A program made the translations under genes and the position numbers. A stretch of 64,000 nt of DNA from Fratercula arctica (taxonomy: Eukaryota > Chordata > Aves > Charadriiformes > Alcidae), in contig CANTUZ010000025.1 in assembly GCA_947846985.1 (NCBI GenBank), positions 12,522,100 to 12,586,099 of the forward strand. The letters run 5' to 3'. The notes beneath the pieces are model-generated. The model worked only from the letters and a program-made list of their open reading frames with translations. It ran no database searches and had not been told where the DNA came from. This document shows positions 35,205 through 49,097 of the stretch, piece after piece; position 1 is the stretch's first letter, and each line of letters opens with the position of its first letter.

Positions 35205-35516
35205 ATGCCATCAACACAAACTCCACTATTGGCAATGTCTCTGCTACATAAACTCAGTGTTAATCCTCCTACAACAGGAAGAACAAATTTCATTTTTTTG
35301 TATGGTTGTCTATATGGAAAATGGCAAGTGCCTGATTTGTCCTACTCAACATGCAGAAAGATTGCCAGTGTACATGGTCCAACATGTGACTGTCCAACAG
35401 CCTACTGGAATGAAACTTTATATTGTGCAAATACAATTAGAAGAAACTATTTATGTAGAAGTCAATCTGATTACAATGTACAAATAAAAATTAATCAAAA
35501 CAGCAAACAGGAGTAA
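35205..35516 (+). other. 103-codon Cys-rich ORF, unidentified
   Basis: Encodes seven Cys including a CDC pair and an NET sequon, loosely like an extracellular domain. A second, overlapping frame is open for 108 codons, no splice sites or promoter are convincing, and no family is recognised. Most likely chance; an isolated exon or old transposon remnant is possible. Confidence 0.12.
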
Positions 35517-38500
35517 AAGATGTAACCAGGTTATAGGTACATTAATTTCATCCTCAAAAGCAAAATTTCATTTTGCCTTCTCCAGTTCAGCCATGAAACC
35601 TACCAGGTTTTATTTTTTTAAAAAGAACCTTATCTCTCCCCATGAATTAACATACCCTCTCCTGTCAAAGGACATAATTCAACCAGAAGTCTATCATCCA
35701 TCCTGGATATTTGCCCACCCAAATGCAACACCCTGGGAATACTGGCCACAAAGAAACAGTCTAATTCAAAAGGCGCTCACCAACTACTGTCTCTAAGCTG
35801 GTTTGTGTTGCTGCCTGCCCTTCCACATCCTCCTGTGATCTTTTCTGTTTCCATTAACTGTAGATGGAATTTCATCTCTAGCAAGTTGGAAGTTGGTTTC
35901 TCCTCCCCAACCCAAAGAAAAATGAAGAGAAGCAGAAGAAAACCAGGTAAAAACAGCCAAAGGTGGAGTAATACTAACTCACTGCCAGACACCAGCCTGG
36001 GCATCTTTGATGCAAGAGTTTTCTAGACTGTCACAAAATCATGTGCAGACCTCAGTGCCCAGGGATATAAGGGCCTAAGAAAGAACAAGTAGATACCTAA
36101 ATATGAAGTTTGCCACATGTGCCAAATTCTTCTTTTAAAAATATTGGTTTGGGTCTTTAATCACTTAATGGCATTGTACCCACGTGCTCTTGCACACAAG
36201 TAACAGTGAAGGCCACTCTGAGCTCTAGTCAGGGAACTGGCTAGTGAAAAGCTGGTTCAGCTATCCTGACTGTAAACTGCTATAACTGTAGTTACATGCA
36301 GCAAAGGCATCCCTCTCCAGAAGCAGGAGTGAATCCAGTGAAGTTCATGGGGTTACTGAGATGTTAAAGGCAACTCTGTAGGTGGCTATTAAACTTTGCT
36401 GCCTGAGTTTAATAACTGAGCCTCGACAAAGCCCAAACTTTGGCTCAAGCTTCAACTAAGAGCAGTAAAAAAATGCAGAAGGAAAGATCTTTCTTAGCAT
36501 GCTCTGTTTCTTATGTCTTTTTTAAACATGAAGTACTGGTCACTATTGGAGATGAGGCTTAGCTAGCTTGATTTTTACTCCGATCCTCTGCAACAGTTCT
36601 TATGTTATAAAGTGTAAGCAAGAGGAAAAATCTGATGCAGTGAGTCCACAGCCTTTAGCCTTCTGACTTTAAACAGGAATACAGAGCAGTAATATTGTTT
36701 TCATTAACTCCAGCAATAAGCTGGACTCTGGGTCCAATCTTAAGCTGCTATGAAAAGAATTATTTTACCAAGCTCTCAGTTTTGAGGAATGAAGATTACA
36801 TAATTCCAGCCTGGCCTCCTTAATTAATTTAATACAGGAATGTTACTTGCCCACAGTCTGTCTCCTATTGTCCAGTAATGTTACACAAACTAAGAAGTAA
36901 TTGGCAAAAATAAAAACTTATGTTTATTATCTAATTACCAAGAAAAACTGAGCAGTGAAGTTTGGACTTTTCCTGCTTTAAGCTATATTGGCACCCAAAA
37001 ATTAATCTAGATTTAGGCTAGTGAATTGTTTCTTACTTCCCTTCACTGGTGCCAGAAGGTAGAGGATGTGAGGGCGTTGTGCCTCCTATCATCTGCAGAC
37101 CCTGCCAGCTAGAGGAAATTCCTCCGGGCCCAGCAAGCTCCTGCTGTTGCTCCAGGGAAAACCTCCTGCTAGCATGACACCAGGGCACAGACATGACTTG
37201 GTCAGCAGGGACACAGTCACTCTTCCACACTGGCAGACAGCTGCCCCAGCAGGCAAATGGCTAGGCATGCCCAGCACTCTTGTGCCCAAACCACCAAGCC
37301 ACTTAAACAGACCCCGGTCTCTCCACCCACACCAAGGTGTAGGTCTAATGCCTACTGAGCTGGTGGATCCTTCCCACCCTCAGCAGGACTTAGACAAGTC
37401 CCCTTAGTCCAGTAGCAGCCCCTGAGACTCAAGACGTTGCCTTTTGCTAAGGGGAGGTGGGTTTAAATTCAGGTATAAAGCTGAGCATTGTGAATTGGAC
37501 CCAGTCCTGCACCTAGGAAACACCTCTTGCCAGCTCTAGGGACATTTGCATAGGCCTCTGAGACATTATCTGCTCAAGAGCTGTTCAGAGGGAAGCTCCC
37601 AGCGCAGCCGACCCACCCACCAAGCAGAAACCATGGCGGTGGCCCAAATAAACATCCTTTCCCCCAAACAGGGTTATTGGGAAAACACAGACATTTCTGA
37701 GCAGTTTATTCTCTTGATTTGCAGATTGCTCAATAAGAAAACATTTCTGATCCTACACAATCCATTTTAAAAAAAAATTGAGGAGGGAAAAGAAGTATGG
37801 AAACAATGACATAAAAACTTTTATTCTACTAAGCCTCCAAAACAAATTTAAAACACATGTATTTAAGTCATTTTTTTCTACAAATTGAACCATATTCAAG
37901 TTGTTGCTTAATTTTTGCCAAACCAGAAAAAATTATGCCAAATACAGAGCTTTGATGAGTGCGCAGGTGATGTAATTTCAAAAAGTCCAGGGACATTTAA
38001 GGAGGGAAAATAATTTATGATTTCACCTCTGAATGAGAACAATCTGCTGTTTATTCAGACTTGATGCTTGAAAACAATACTAATCTGTCCTACAGAAAAT
38101 GAGATAATTTTATTTATTTCAACAAAAGAACAAAGTTGTAACATTTTTTCTCCTGTAGGATACAAAAAAAAAAGATTTAAAGACTTTAGCCCTTTTTCCA
38201 TTTTAATTACTGTCAATTATTCCATTTTAAAACGTATGTGAATTGTTGATGTCATGTCTTTTGCTTATTAAGTAATGGCCATGCTCAGTGTCTCGAACTT
38301 ACATTCTGCAGAATTCAGTGCACTTGGTTGTGTGATTTATCTGATGTTACCATCATCCTTCCTTTGATCGCACGAACCTCAAACAAGTAAAGAGCTTTCA
38401 AAATGAGTTTGCCTATAGTTCCTATATGACTGCATGGGTAAATCTAACACACAATGATGGATTCCGTCTCTGAGGATATTTCTGCAAATAGCTTCACTCA

Positions 38501-39000
38501 TAAAATGCTTGCAAGAAAGAGAGAAAAGGGAATGAGTCAGCGTGAAGTTTACACCTTTGAGTCAAATAAATATTTATAAGCAACATTCACCCAGCTCTGT
38601 CCAGCCCCATTCCCATTTCAGCGAAAGGCTTCCATGCTCTCCCAGTGCCAAGAAGTTGTTTCTGCATTTCTCCAAGAGCTTCTGCCATTTATTTCACATA
38701 CAGTTTCTGTCTCATTCAGATCGAACAAAGCCTGCTCTGTTTTATCCTCTCGACCAGTCCCACTCCCTAGAGCTGTCCTAGATGGCGTGTTATCGTGATG
38801 GAAGTTTCTCCTGTTCTCTTTCAGAAGAATCTCTGTGGACATTTCTGCCTACATTTTCAACATAATAAGTAATTTCAGCATGAAAACCAGTCTTGTTAAA
38901 ACTGTCACAATGCAACTTTAATGAAAGGTGATAGAAATCAAACATAAACATATGAATAAATAAAATGGCTTCTAGATAATTTAATTCAAAACCCATGACA

Positions 39001-39592
39001 TGTCGTGGTTTGGGCCAGACTGGCCACTGAAATGAACAACAGATACTCTCCCCCACCTCTCTCTCCAAGGAGAGGAGAGAAACAGATAAAAAGATTTTTG
39101 AGTTTTGAAAAAAACTAAACTAATGAAATATTAATAAATTAATAACACAATTTTAAAAAGAAAATAATGAAATAGATACAATATATACAAAACCATATCA
39201 AGCTCCCAGGATGATGATCACGTCATTGACAGGCACTGGGAAAGTCCCAGACTGGACTCAGCGATGGACGGGAGCTGGATTCCAGATCTGGAGTCAGGAA
39301 TGCACGGATCGGGATCAAAGGCAGACAAACAGACAGGGTCCTCCTTGGACACTGGACACTGAAGAAAGAGAGCTGACCCTTTAATCCCTCAGCTTTTATA
39401 CTGAGCATGATGCAAATGGGTGGAATACCCTGTTGGTCAGTTTTGTGTCACCTGTCCTGTCCGTTCCTCCCCGCAGGTGTGACCCCTCTATGCTTTTCCG
39501 CTTCCGACCCTCTAACAGGGCAAATAACAAAGTGAGCTGACCTTGGTTGTTATAGCAAGAAATATAAGCAAGAGCCTCTCCGCCTCTCTGCA
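39001..39592 (-). mobile_element. Solo LTR-B, 3' part (U5 side)
   Basis: Minus-strand LTR ending CCACGACA at 39001; interrupted at about 39592 by a CR1. The other part is at 41183-41353. TATAAAA box on the minus strand at about 39394-39400. Flanks (TGACA before 39001, CTACG after 41353) do not match, so no target duplication. Confidence 0.85.
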
Positions 39593-39884
39593 TGTCACCA
39601 AGAGACTACCACTTGTCACCGAGAGACTACCAAACCTCGTGCAGTCCTCGGACTATTATCCACTGCTGCTGTTTCATGTGGGCACCAGTGATGCAGATGG
39701 GAGCACTCTGAAGACTATCAATAAAGATTCTAGAGTCCTGTGAGCAGTGGTCAGGGACTCTGGAGCACAGGTAGTTTTTTCATCGGTCCTCCCAGTCAAA
39801 GGGAAGGGGGTGGATAGGGCCAGGCGAATCTGGCAAATCAATAACTGGCTACAGGACTGGTGCCACAGCCAGTGGTTTGGCTTC
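39593..39884 (+). repeat. CR1 ORF1 esterase fragment, left part
   Basis: CR1 ORF1 esterase-type sequence (SSDYYPLLLFHVG; VVFSSVLPV; WCHSQWFGF). Inserted in LTR-B and itself cut at 39884 by the family A solo LTR; ORF1 resumes at 40601 with a LDQGTHFEKPGLL stretch. Confidence 0.87.
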
Positions 39885-40600
39885 TGTCGTGGTTTTGGCC
39901 AAATTGGCCAATGGCCGGTGACAGATGCTCCCCCCCAGCCTCTCGTGCACGGGGAGGAGGGGGAGAGATAAAGAGATTTACGAGTTTAGAAGAAACTAAA
40001 CTAATGAAATATCAATAATAAGATAAAAAGGGAAATAATGAAATAGATACAGTATATACAAAACTGTATTAAGCTCCCAGGATGATGTCACCGGCAGGCA
40101 CTGGGGAAGTCCCAGGCTGGACTCAGCGATGAGTGGGAACTGGGTTCCAGAGTTGGAGTCAGGAACACACGGATCGGGATCAAAGGCAGATGAACAGACA
40201 GGGTCCTCCTCAGACGTTGGCCACTGAAGGAAGAGCATTGACCCTTTGATCCCTCAGCTTTTATACTGAGCATGGGGCAGATGGGATGGAATACCCCTGT
40301 TGGTCAATTTTGGGTCACCTGTCCTGTCTGCTCCTCCCTGCAGGTGGGACCCCTCTACGCTTTTCCCTTTCCGACCCTCCAACGGGGCAAATAACGAAAT
40401 TAGCTGACCTTGGTTGTTATAGCAGTAAGTATAAGCAAGAGCCCCTCTGCGTACCATTCCTTGGCACACACTGTCTTATCACTCTGAACGAACCATTTTT
40501 GACACAACATGCTGTTAATTTCAGAGAGTTAGAAGAGGCCTAGCTAAGAAATAAAATTACTGAACAGAAAGTTGGTTCTGTTTTACGTCAAACCAGGACA
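39885..40600 (-). mobile_element. Family A solo LTR with 5-bp target duplication
   Basis: 716 bp, TGTCGTGG...CCAGGACA on the plus strand, flanked by GCTTC at 39880-39884 and 40601-40605. The duplication of CR1 sequence proves that this is an original insertion site. The sequence from here to 39244 is the donor of the family A provirus 5' end. Confidence 0.93.
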
Positions 40601-41182
40601 GCTTCTTAGATCAGGGGACTCACTTTGAGAAACCTGGTCTACTGGGGCTTGAATACTGACCCCACCTGTAATACTGCATCCAGCTCTGGAGCCCCCAACA
40701 TAAGAAGGACACGGAATGGTTGGAGAGGGTCCAGAGGAGGGCCACGAAAATGATTAGAAGGTTAGAGCACCTCTCCTATGAAGACAGGCTGAGAGAGTTG
40801 GGGTTGTTCAGCCTGGAGAAGAGAAGGCTCCGGGGAGACCTTATAGCCGCTTTCCAGTGTGTGAAGGGCACCTACAAGAAAGCTGGAGAGGGACTTTTTA
40901 CAAGGGCATGTAGCGATAGGACAAGGGGTAATGGTTTTAAACTGAAAGAGGGGAGATTTAGATTAGACATTAGGAAGAAATTCTTTACTGTGAGGGTGGT
41001 GAGGCACTGGAACAGGTTGCCCAGAGAAGTTGTGGATGCCCCATCCCCAGAGGTGTTCAAGGCCAGGTTGGATGGGGCTTTGAGCAGCCTGGTCTAGTGG
41101 GAGGTGTCCCTGACCATGGCAGGGGGTTTGGAACTAGAAGATATTTAAGGTCCCTTCCAACCTGAACCATTCTATGATTCTA
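40601..41182 (+). repeat. CR1, right part: ORF1 tail joined to ORF2 C-terminus and 3' end
   Basis: About 50 bp of ORF1 then a jump to the ORF2 C-terminus (a 125-codon frame at 40720-41097 with [13 protein letters not shown] and [13 protein letters not shown]) and a 3' end with TTCTATGATTCTAT. The jump shows an internal deletion in this CR1. Confidence 0.92.
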
Positions 41183-41353
41183 TACCATTCCTTGACATAA
41201 ATTACAAATAATCAGGTCTTATCACTCTGAGAACGAACAGTGTCTCCACAACATGCTGTTAATTTCAAAGAGTTTAGTTATTTAGAAGAGGCTTAGCTAA
41301 AAAGAAAAATTACCGAACAGAAAATTGGTTCCATTTTACCTCAAACCAGGACA
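41183..41353 (-). mobile_element. Solo LTR-B, 5' part (U3 start)
   Basis: Minus strand TGTCCTGGTTTGAGGTAAAATGG to GGAATGGTAT, the piece missing from the LTR-B part at 39001-39592. Together they give one LTR of about 760 bp split by CR1. Confidence 0.87.
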
Positions 41354-44300
41354 CTACGTAAGGCTTCTCTCAAAACAGGAAGACAAACTGTCCTTTAAAA
41401 GTTCAGTGTATTAGAATTTAAATAAAGAAGTTTGGCATGACATCTGAGCTCTGCTGTTCTAGTGTAGTTACAAAAAGCTGCTGTAGAATGTGGTTAAATG
41501 TAAAGATGAGTTGTAAAAGATGCAAAATTCTGGTATGCACAGTGTTAGCTATTGTGGGAGAAAGATAAAGGGAACTCCTACCTCTGTGCAACTGCTATGT
41601 TGCAACACTGATCAGTCTCTGAAGCTAATCAGTCTATAGCCAAGAAAAAATACTTTCCTGATTTGTTCCTTTGTTGTGTTTGTCTTTCTTACCTAATTTA
41701 AAAATCTTGCTTTTAGAAAAAAACTTGTAAATATTTACAAAATGAATAACACTAAACAGCAAAAGAGATTAGAGAAATGCTTTGGTACTAAAACAACTTG
41801 TTTCATGTAGACTGATTGTATAATTCAATTTTATATTTGAGGGGAAATATGTAAATACAAATCGTGAAATGTGACCCAATTTTACAAGATCATATTTCAA
41901 ACAATACAAATGAAATCCAAATTATGTTCTAGTTCCTATGTTTACTGTGGTGAAACTAGATGTAATAAATACATTAGCACCTGGTGATATTTGGTGATTT
42001 CTGAATAATAATGTTAAAACATTCATAAATCAAAATCCTTGAGTGTGGACAAAAAGTATATATTTGGTTTTTGGGGGCTTTTGCTACTGAGATTTATTTT
42101 GTTTGATCATTCATAACACCTACTTCTTTTCACATAAACACATGTAAAACTTGTGTTAACTATTAAAAAAAACAGTGCTCCTTTTTGTTTCTTAATGGTT
42201 TATCAATACTGCAGTAATAACGAAAGCCATAAGAAACAAGGCTGCACCACATTTGTAGGTAATTAGGTTGTGGTTTATTTCTTTATAAACAACATTTGCA
42301 ATTTATTGAAAAGCAATGTGATTTATAAACAAAAATTACTCACATTGTATGCCATCATCATAACACCAGAAAAAAGGCGTGCAGACCATCTCATTAAAAA
42401 AGCATTGACGTTGAAAGTATATCATTTCTAGAGAGAGCTGAAAGATAAGTAGAAAACAGGAAGTGTTCCTCCTGTGCAAAGCACTTAGTACAGATAAAGA
42501 GATTAAATATGTTACATAATAAAAATGCAATGTTCCTTGTGCTAAATCACATCAGATGTTGTCACAGATAAATCATTTTCAAGAGGACAGTAAAAGGACA
42601 GAGGAGCCTAATGAAATTGTAATTTGTGGAACATCCAGCTTAGTGTAACAGGACTTCTAAATGGTTCCCTGTCCATGGAAATGGCAAAAAAAGGGGGACA
42701 GGCACAGGTCACCTGCCTGTGCAGAGGACGTCCAGCAGCTGCCTGACAAAGATAAGAACAAAGATGAGCTGTACAGGAAACTAGGGATGGAAATCTCTTG
42801 AACCTGGTACAACCACCACACCGGACTTCTGATCCTAACCTTTTCCAGAAATCCAGTCTACTTACTTCTTTGTTGGTACTTCTCAGAGAAACATGATCCC
42901 TGTCTCATCTCATTCATCCTAAAAATGGTTTCCTAGAGTTATCTAGCTGTTGCAGCAGACTGAGAGGGAAATTCTTGTAATAAGGCTCTAAGCTTAATTA
43001 TGTCCCCATGATATGAAAGTCTATGTCTTTTTCCACAGCTTCAACATGGGAGTAGTCACATATTTACTGTATATCATTGGACTCTTGTGAGGGAATTAGT
43101 TTAGGTCACTTTTCAGAACACTCAGAATTTATTAAGTCTGCTCACACCAGCAAGTATTAATTATTATTTTATTTTGTAAATAATTTGGGGGTTTGTAAAT
43201 AATTTGTAGAGTTCTGTTTCAGCTGCACTTAAGGTTTTCCAAAGAAAGGAGCCTGTTAGTAGCTTCAGAAATGTCTCACTAAGCCTTCAGTTATTTTTGT
43301 ATGTCAGCTTCTCCAAGTTGGAAATGGAAGAGTTGCGTTAAACATCCCTATTAACTTTCCAACATGTTACTCAAAGCAATTCCTCTGTCTTTGATTAGTT
43401 AGAAGTACATCTGCAGAGTTGAGTTTACAATATGTCACATAATCTCAAATGCAGGTCTTATTCTGTCATCTGGACCATATGTGTTAGTGTCAACAACAGC
43501 AATAAACAATACAATACTCAGCTCAGATAAACATTTCAGAAATCATAAGCTTAATCATTGTTCAGAAGTTGGACCAAGCTATGACTAACCTCTTCAGCAC
43601 TATAAGACCTTGGCTTACTGACTTTGAAATATATACAGAAGAAAGTGTATCCAAAACCTGAAGAGGAAAGAAAATTCATGTGGCATAACAATGATGTGAA
43701 CAGCAATAAGCAACTTTAAAAGTTTGCCAACTATGAAACTGAAGTTGTGTTGAATTGCAAGCCTTGCTGGATGGCAAGCTCCTCTAGCACTGTGAACACA
43801 GGATAAGATCATTTCTTAATTCATTTTATTAGTTCTTTTCCAGTTCACTGAAGTCTGATGAACTGGCTATACTGCTGACCCTCTAATCTTTGGCTTTCCA
43901 AAAGGATTCTGGCAAACAGCATCAGTGGGTAAAATTGATTGAGAGTTGAACTGGGGAAAAAAAACCCTGAAGCAACAATCAATGGAAAATATTTGCAGAA
44001 AGTAGAGCCTAGAAAATGCCTGTAAATTTGGTCTGTACACACAAATGTGAGGTTTTCACACACAAGTGCCAGTGTGACTCATGACAGCGTGAGTCAGAGA
44101 CAGAGCACTTACTGCTCCTGAGACCAGGTAGATTCTCAGTGCATTCCTACTTCCCCCCATTCTATGATTTCCAAGCAAGAAAACCTGGATGCACTGAAAA
44201 AGGAAGAACCACAGCATGTTCTCTAGTCTGATGGCAGTCTAGACACATCCTTCAATTATTCTTAGGTTGTTGGTAAAAGACAGGAATTAAGAGGATGTTC

Positions 44301-45105
44301 CAGTGTTTCAGATAATAAACTGAACTAATGAAAATTGTTTTCCCTTTTTTTTCCATACATAGAAATTAGGTCAGAGATGACTAAATTCTAATATTTGGGG
44401 TTCAGCCTGTATGAGAGTGAAAAGGTTCTTACATGGTATTTTAGACAAAGCCCATGCCGAGCAGGTATTTCTGTAGCCTCATTCTTCAGTCAGAAGAGTG
44501 ACAGTCAGCAAAGATCTATACCCTATTAGCACCATATATAACACTGGATATACTTTGAACAATCATCTACCAGAAATAGCTGTCAGTATTTGGAAAGGCA
44601 GCGAGGAAACAACTCTTATGAGAGAAAGCAAAACTATCTTTTTAGACTACTTGATTTGGGAGTGAAAGAATGATCATTGACTCGGGGAATTATTGCTGGT
44701 ACAGAAAATACTGCCTGGTTTTCTTTAAGAATGTAGCAAGTATGAATTGTCTAAAATAACTCCCAGAAGAATGCCTTTTTGTAATCTATGGCCTGAGTCC
44801 TAAAATCCAGTCCTATAAGACCTCATTAGTGTAAGGAGGGAAAGGTAGCTCTCAATTATTTTGTTATCTGATCCCTGAACCAGTGAGGCTCAAAATTCCC
44901 TCCAAAATTCCTTATATGGGCTGATATTTTGGACCAGTGTCTTTCACTTGGACTTGTCTTTCACTGTACAGAGTTGCAAACCACAAATTCATTCCTTCCA
45001 TAGTCCATTCTGACTGATACTCAGTTATGATCCTGTCTAAACCTTCAGTTAGATTTAGGGTTATCAAAGATTTGTTATTTTAAGGAGCTAACTAGTAATC
45101 TATGT
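41354..45105. other. Non-coding, AT-rich interval
   Basis: No gene or clear transposon recognised. A short inverted repeat lies near 42704-42725 (CACAGGT/CACCTG/CCTGTG). Confidence 0.6.
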
Positions 45106-45464
45106 TGTCCTGGGTCCGGCGGGGATAGGGTTAATTCTCCCTAGGCTCCGGCAGGGACACAGGTATTCCATCCCATGTGAGCCATACCCACTCTGAGCTG
45201 CCGGGGGAAGGAGCAGGAAGTCGCTGCTTGGAGCAGGCTGGGGCGTCCCAGGTCCGGTCGGTGAGCGGCGGTTCTGTAATCGTGTTTGTATATTCCTCTA
45301 TCCGTGTTATTGCTGTTTTTTTCTTGTTCCCTTTGCTGTTCTGTTAAGCTGCCTTTGTCTCAACCCACGAGTTTTGCCTTTTTCTTCCGATTCTTCCCAG
45401 TGTTGGGGGAGCTCGAGAGAGCGGCACGTGGTTCTTTGTTGCCATCTGAGGCCAAACCACGACA
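45106..45464 (+). mobile_element. Solo LTR related to the left-edge ERV
   Basis: 359 bp, TGTCCTGGGTCCGG...AAACCACGACA. Long shared blocks with the LTR at 551-896 (for example TTGTTCCCTTTGCTGTTCTG and GTGGTTCTTTGTTGCC). Flanks TATGT and TATAT differ at one base, so a 5-bp duplication with one mutation is possible. The opposite-strand and same-strand small ORFs are not genes. Confidence 0.87.
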
Positions 45465-48400
45465 TATATAAAGTGACAGAAGCTACAAAGTGCTCTTAAG
45501 TGGCTGGAGTCAGAAAACAGCGTGCAGGGCCTCATTCAACCCAAGATAACAACACAGCATAACTGAAGCTGAATTCCCAGGTACTTCTAGTTATAAAGCT
45601 ACTGCTTAAAACAGGAAAGACATTGACAATACTGCAAGTTTATTAAAATAATAAATACTGCATGGCCAGTTATCAAACTGATGATTGTGCATGTTTGCTG
45701 CAAAGGGAAAAAAAAGTCACTATTATCTGTTCTGCCACCTTCTCATGCCCGGTCCAGAGCAACTCCTGTTTCGTGGATTTCTGAAACATCTGCTACTTAA
45801 CATTGTTAGAACAGAAGTTTCCAAGAGCAAAAATGTTCTTGAGATATTTTAATACCTTCTCAGACAAGAAGCCCAAGGAAGCTGGAAAGTTCAAATGCAG
45901 TAGAATACCTTTGACCACATCTGCTGCAAAGCACAACCATGACAGTGAAAGATATCAAGACAGACAAAAAAAACCCCAACATTGCATTTGACTTTGTTGA
46001 CTCCCTTTCCTATGAGATGTGAAAGAGAGTGTATTTAAAAATATACACATATTGGTTTTTTCCCCTGAGTAAAAAGCAGAGGTTTAAATTGATCTTGAAA
46101 TAGTTGCATCAAATTGATTCAAATGAGACATTCCCTTGGGTATGTACACCCAGGATTAAATGTCCTTTCCTTAACAAAAATTGCAAGCCTCCAGAATCTG
46201 GATGACTGGGAGCATCAGATGCTTATGATAAAGGTAAGGAATTAAAATAATTTCTCCAAAACTACTGTCTATGTTGAGATTAAAGGCAAAAATCACCAAC
46301 CTGTGAAGTCAACCATAACAAGTAATCATCACTAATCAATACAAAATCATTGTTCACATGTTTTTTGAAGCAAGATGGCTCATCACAACTATTTTATCAT
46401 GAGACTGTAATAAAAAATGATAGCAAGTATGTTTCTATGACAGACAACAGAGATTACAGAGACTGATTGCTCTACACAATACATGTTAGTGGAACAGTTT
46501 GCTAATTCTTCCAAGGTAGGCTGATTTATGAGCTTTTGATCCAATTGAAAATTTGAGGGAATTTTTTTTTCTGGCTTTTTTTATGGAAAAGATGTGGTAG
46601 AACATGTTCAGTATTTTAGGTGTACACCAACGAAGGAGTATGTAAATAAAATGTTTTACGTTAGTGTAACTTCATGGATTTGAATGGAATTGCTCTTTAT
46701 ATATACAGTAGACTTCAGTGGAATTACTATTTATTTATATATACCACTTGTTTGTAACAAAGACACAAATTTCAAGGTGTGATCCAAATATATTTGTCTC
46801 AAAAACACCACACAGCTTCTCTGATTACAAACATCTATAATAATTTCTATTACTATGATGCTTAGGACCTCCAGCCATGGACAAAAGCCCCATTTTGCTG
46901 GGAACTGTATAGTCCTTTAACAAGAAAGTAATCCCTGTCCCTGCAGTGTGAGGCAAGAGGAGGAAAGGAGAAAGTTAAAGACATACAGATAGCAAGATAC
47001 ACAGTAGCCTCAGCAGCCCAACCATCATCAAGAGGGCTATGTTCCACTTCTTGTTTGGCTGGTTTCCCTTTTCTTGGTATCATAACAAAGCAGAATTTTA
47101 AGGTAGATGTATACACTATCTTACCAGAGAAAAGATGGAAGTCAAGGCAACAGTCAGTTGGCATTACAGAGCTATCCACATTTGTATAGTATCACTTCAA
47201 AAACATCATGTCAAAAAAGTACGAATGATAAATAATATCATTTCCAGGAAAGCAATAAATATGGTTGAAGATGGAATGCAGTTTGAACACAGTAATTTAG
47301 GATCATGAACAAAGAAAGACTGAACTAAACGTCCATGCCATTAGCACATGAAATTTAAATAAGCAGAAGATTGTGTTTTTATAGAATACATATGAAATGA
47401 TAAGACTAATATGAGAAAATAAAAAGATAATACAGAAATAATACTGGCTCAAATTTTTCAAAGGGGATTTCAGAAAATTGTAAGGCATTAAAATATATAT
47501 AGACACAAATGGTTCGTTTTAAATCATTTTTGTTTGATTTGCATAGTTTCCTATGAATACTATGAGTTCCATGCAGATGATGTGATTCATGCTGATAGCA
47601 CAGAAAGTTTTAATATTCATTTCAGTGAGTTTGATCAGGCCTTGACCAGGCAACAATGTGCCTTATTTTTTAATCACCAGAGCTCAGCACTGAATGGAAT
47701 CAAAACTGCAATACATAATTATTGATTCGTTGACCTATTTACATCTTAGGTAGTTCTGAAGTCTCCACATCTGATTACAGACTTGTCTTAACAATCTGTT
47801 CTCACAACTACCCATGACCAGATTGTCTATCTGCTGCAGGCTCTACGTAACCAGATGATCTAACTTCTTTGGTCAAATATTTTCTTGAAGAAAGTTTACA
47901 ATTTTGACAAGAACTTGAAAATATTTATGCATGAAAACTACTGCTCATTCTCAACAAATCATTTATTATTGTCATTGTCAGGTACCCAAATAAGTAATTG
48001 AATCCTTACTAACCTTCAGAGGCAAAAAAAAATTTATTTCAAATCAAGGCAACTGAGTAAGGCCACACAGGTCTAGTATGAAAGTCTATCATGCATTCTG
48101 TCATCAAAGATCTATCCCTTATAACCCAGTAGCTGATGTGGGGAAGGGGATTTCAAACCACATGAGATGTATCTGCAACAGCTCATAAGGCTAGGTCATT
48201 TCCAAACACTCTGATTATGTCAAAAACATTAATTTTCAATGTGTGCTATGCCATCTACTGTAGTTTGACTCCTTTGTTACATATTTTTCTTACCCAGTTC
48301 TGGACACAGAAGAAAAGCAGATGGCTGCAAACATAAACTGTCACCACAACTACTTGTTTCATTAACAACATTTACAACTTGCTCATGACTGGTTCTGGAT

Positions 48401-49097
48401 AAAATGCTAAAAATATCTTGTTGGGCCCAGCCTGTCTTTGGCTGAGAATATTCACAAAAGTGATGTTGTGAATTAATTTTATTAATTTTCAGGAAAGGTA
48501 ATAGCTGATAAATACCAAAGTATTAAAAAACGCACTAAATTTCTGTCAGAATTACTCAAAGTAACACAAGTTACTTTTTCTCAGTCCCCAGTGTTCAACA
48601 CCTAGCACAGTATTTTCAGATGGCTCATCTGTTTAAATGCACAGACAACTTAAATCATGATCTGATACTTAAAAAAATCCAAGGGAATGCCCATAAACAG
48701 AACTCCCCTTTGTTTCCAAACACTTTCATCTTCTGCCGTATGGCAAAGTGGAGTGGAAAAATCAGCATGACTGGCAGGCTAACAAGTATGGGCTTTAGCA
48801 AAGCAAGGGTGGAAGAAGGAAGTCTCCCAATAGAGCATCTCTCACAAAGCCTTTCCTTCATACTGACCCAATATCATCCTGAACCTTTCCTTTAATTACA
48901 TGAAGTAGAGGGTGAAATGCAATAGCCACAGTAGAGGCCTTCAAAACCAGGCTATCACACTCATCTGGGAAAAAAAATGTAGGGGAAAAATAATATTGAA
49001 AAATCTTTTTTTGACATTTTCTTAAAAAATTATCGTTTCTCTGTTCAAAATACAGAACAGTTTCTGTGTTCGGATAACTGTAAGCAGAAAAGACATG
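45465..49097. other. Non-coding, AT-rich interval
   Basis: Nothing recognised apart from short A and T runs. Confidence 0.6.

Larger units (their letters stand above)
33387..39000. other. Non-coding interval
   Basis: No gene or transposon recognised. Holds a G13 run near 34059-34071, a 12- to 13-bp tandem repeat (GATGGAAATGAAA type, four units) at 34138-34196, and the Cys-containing ORF at 35205-35516. Confidence 0.55.

Noticed and set aside
39001..41353. Target-site duplication for LTR-B
   Set aside because: Flanks TGACA and CTACG do not match at 4, 5 or 6 bp.
42704..42725. Short palindrome with E-box core
   Set aside because: Isolated, no neighbouring gene or element for it to regulate.
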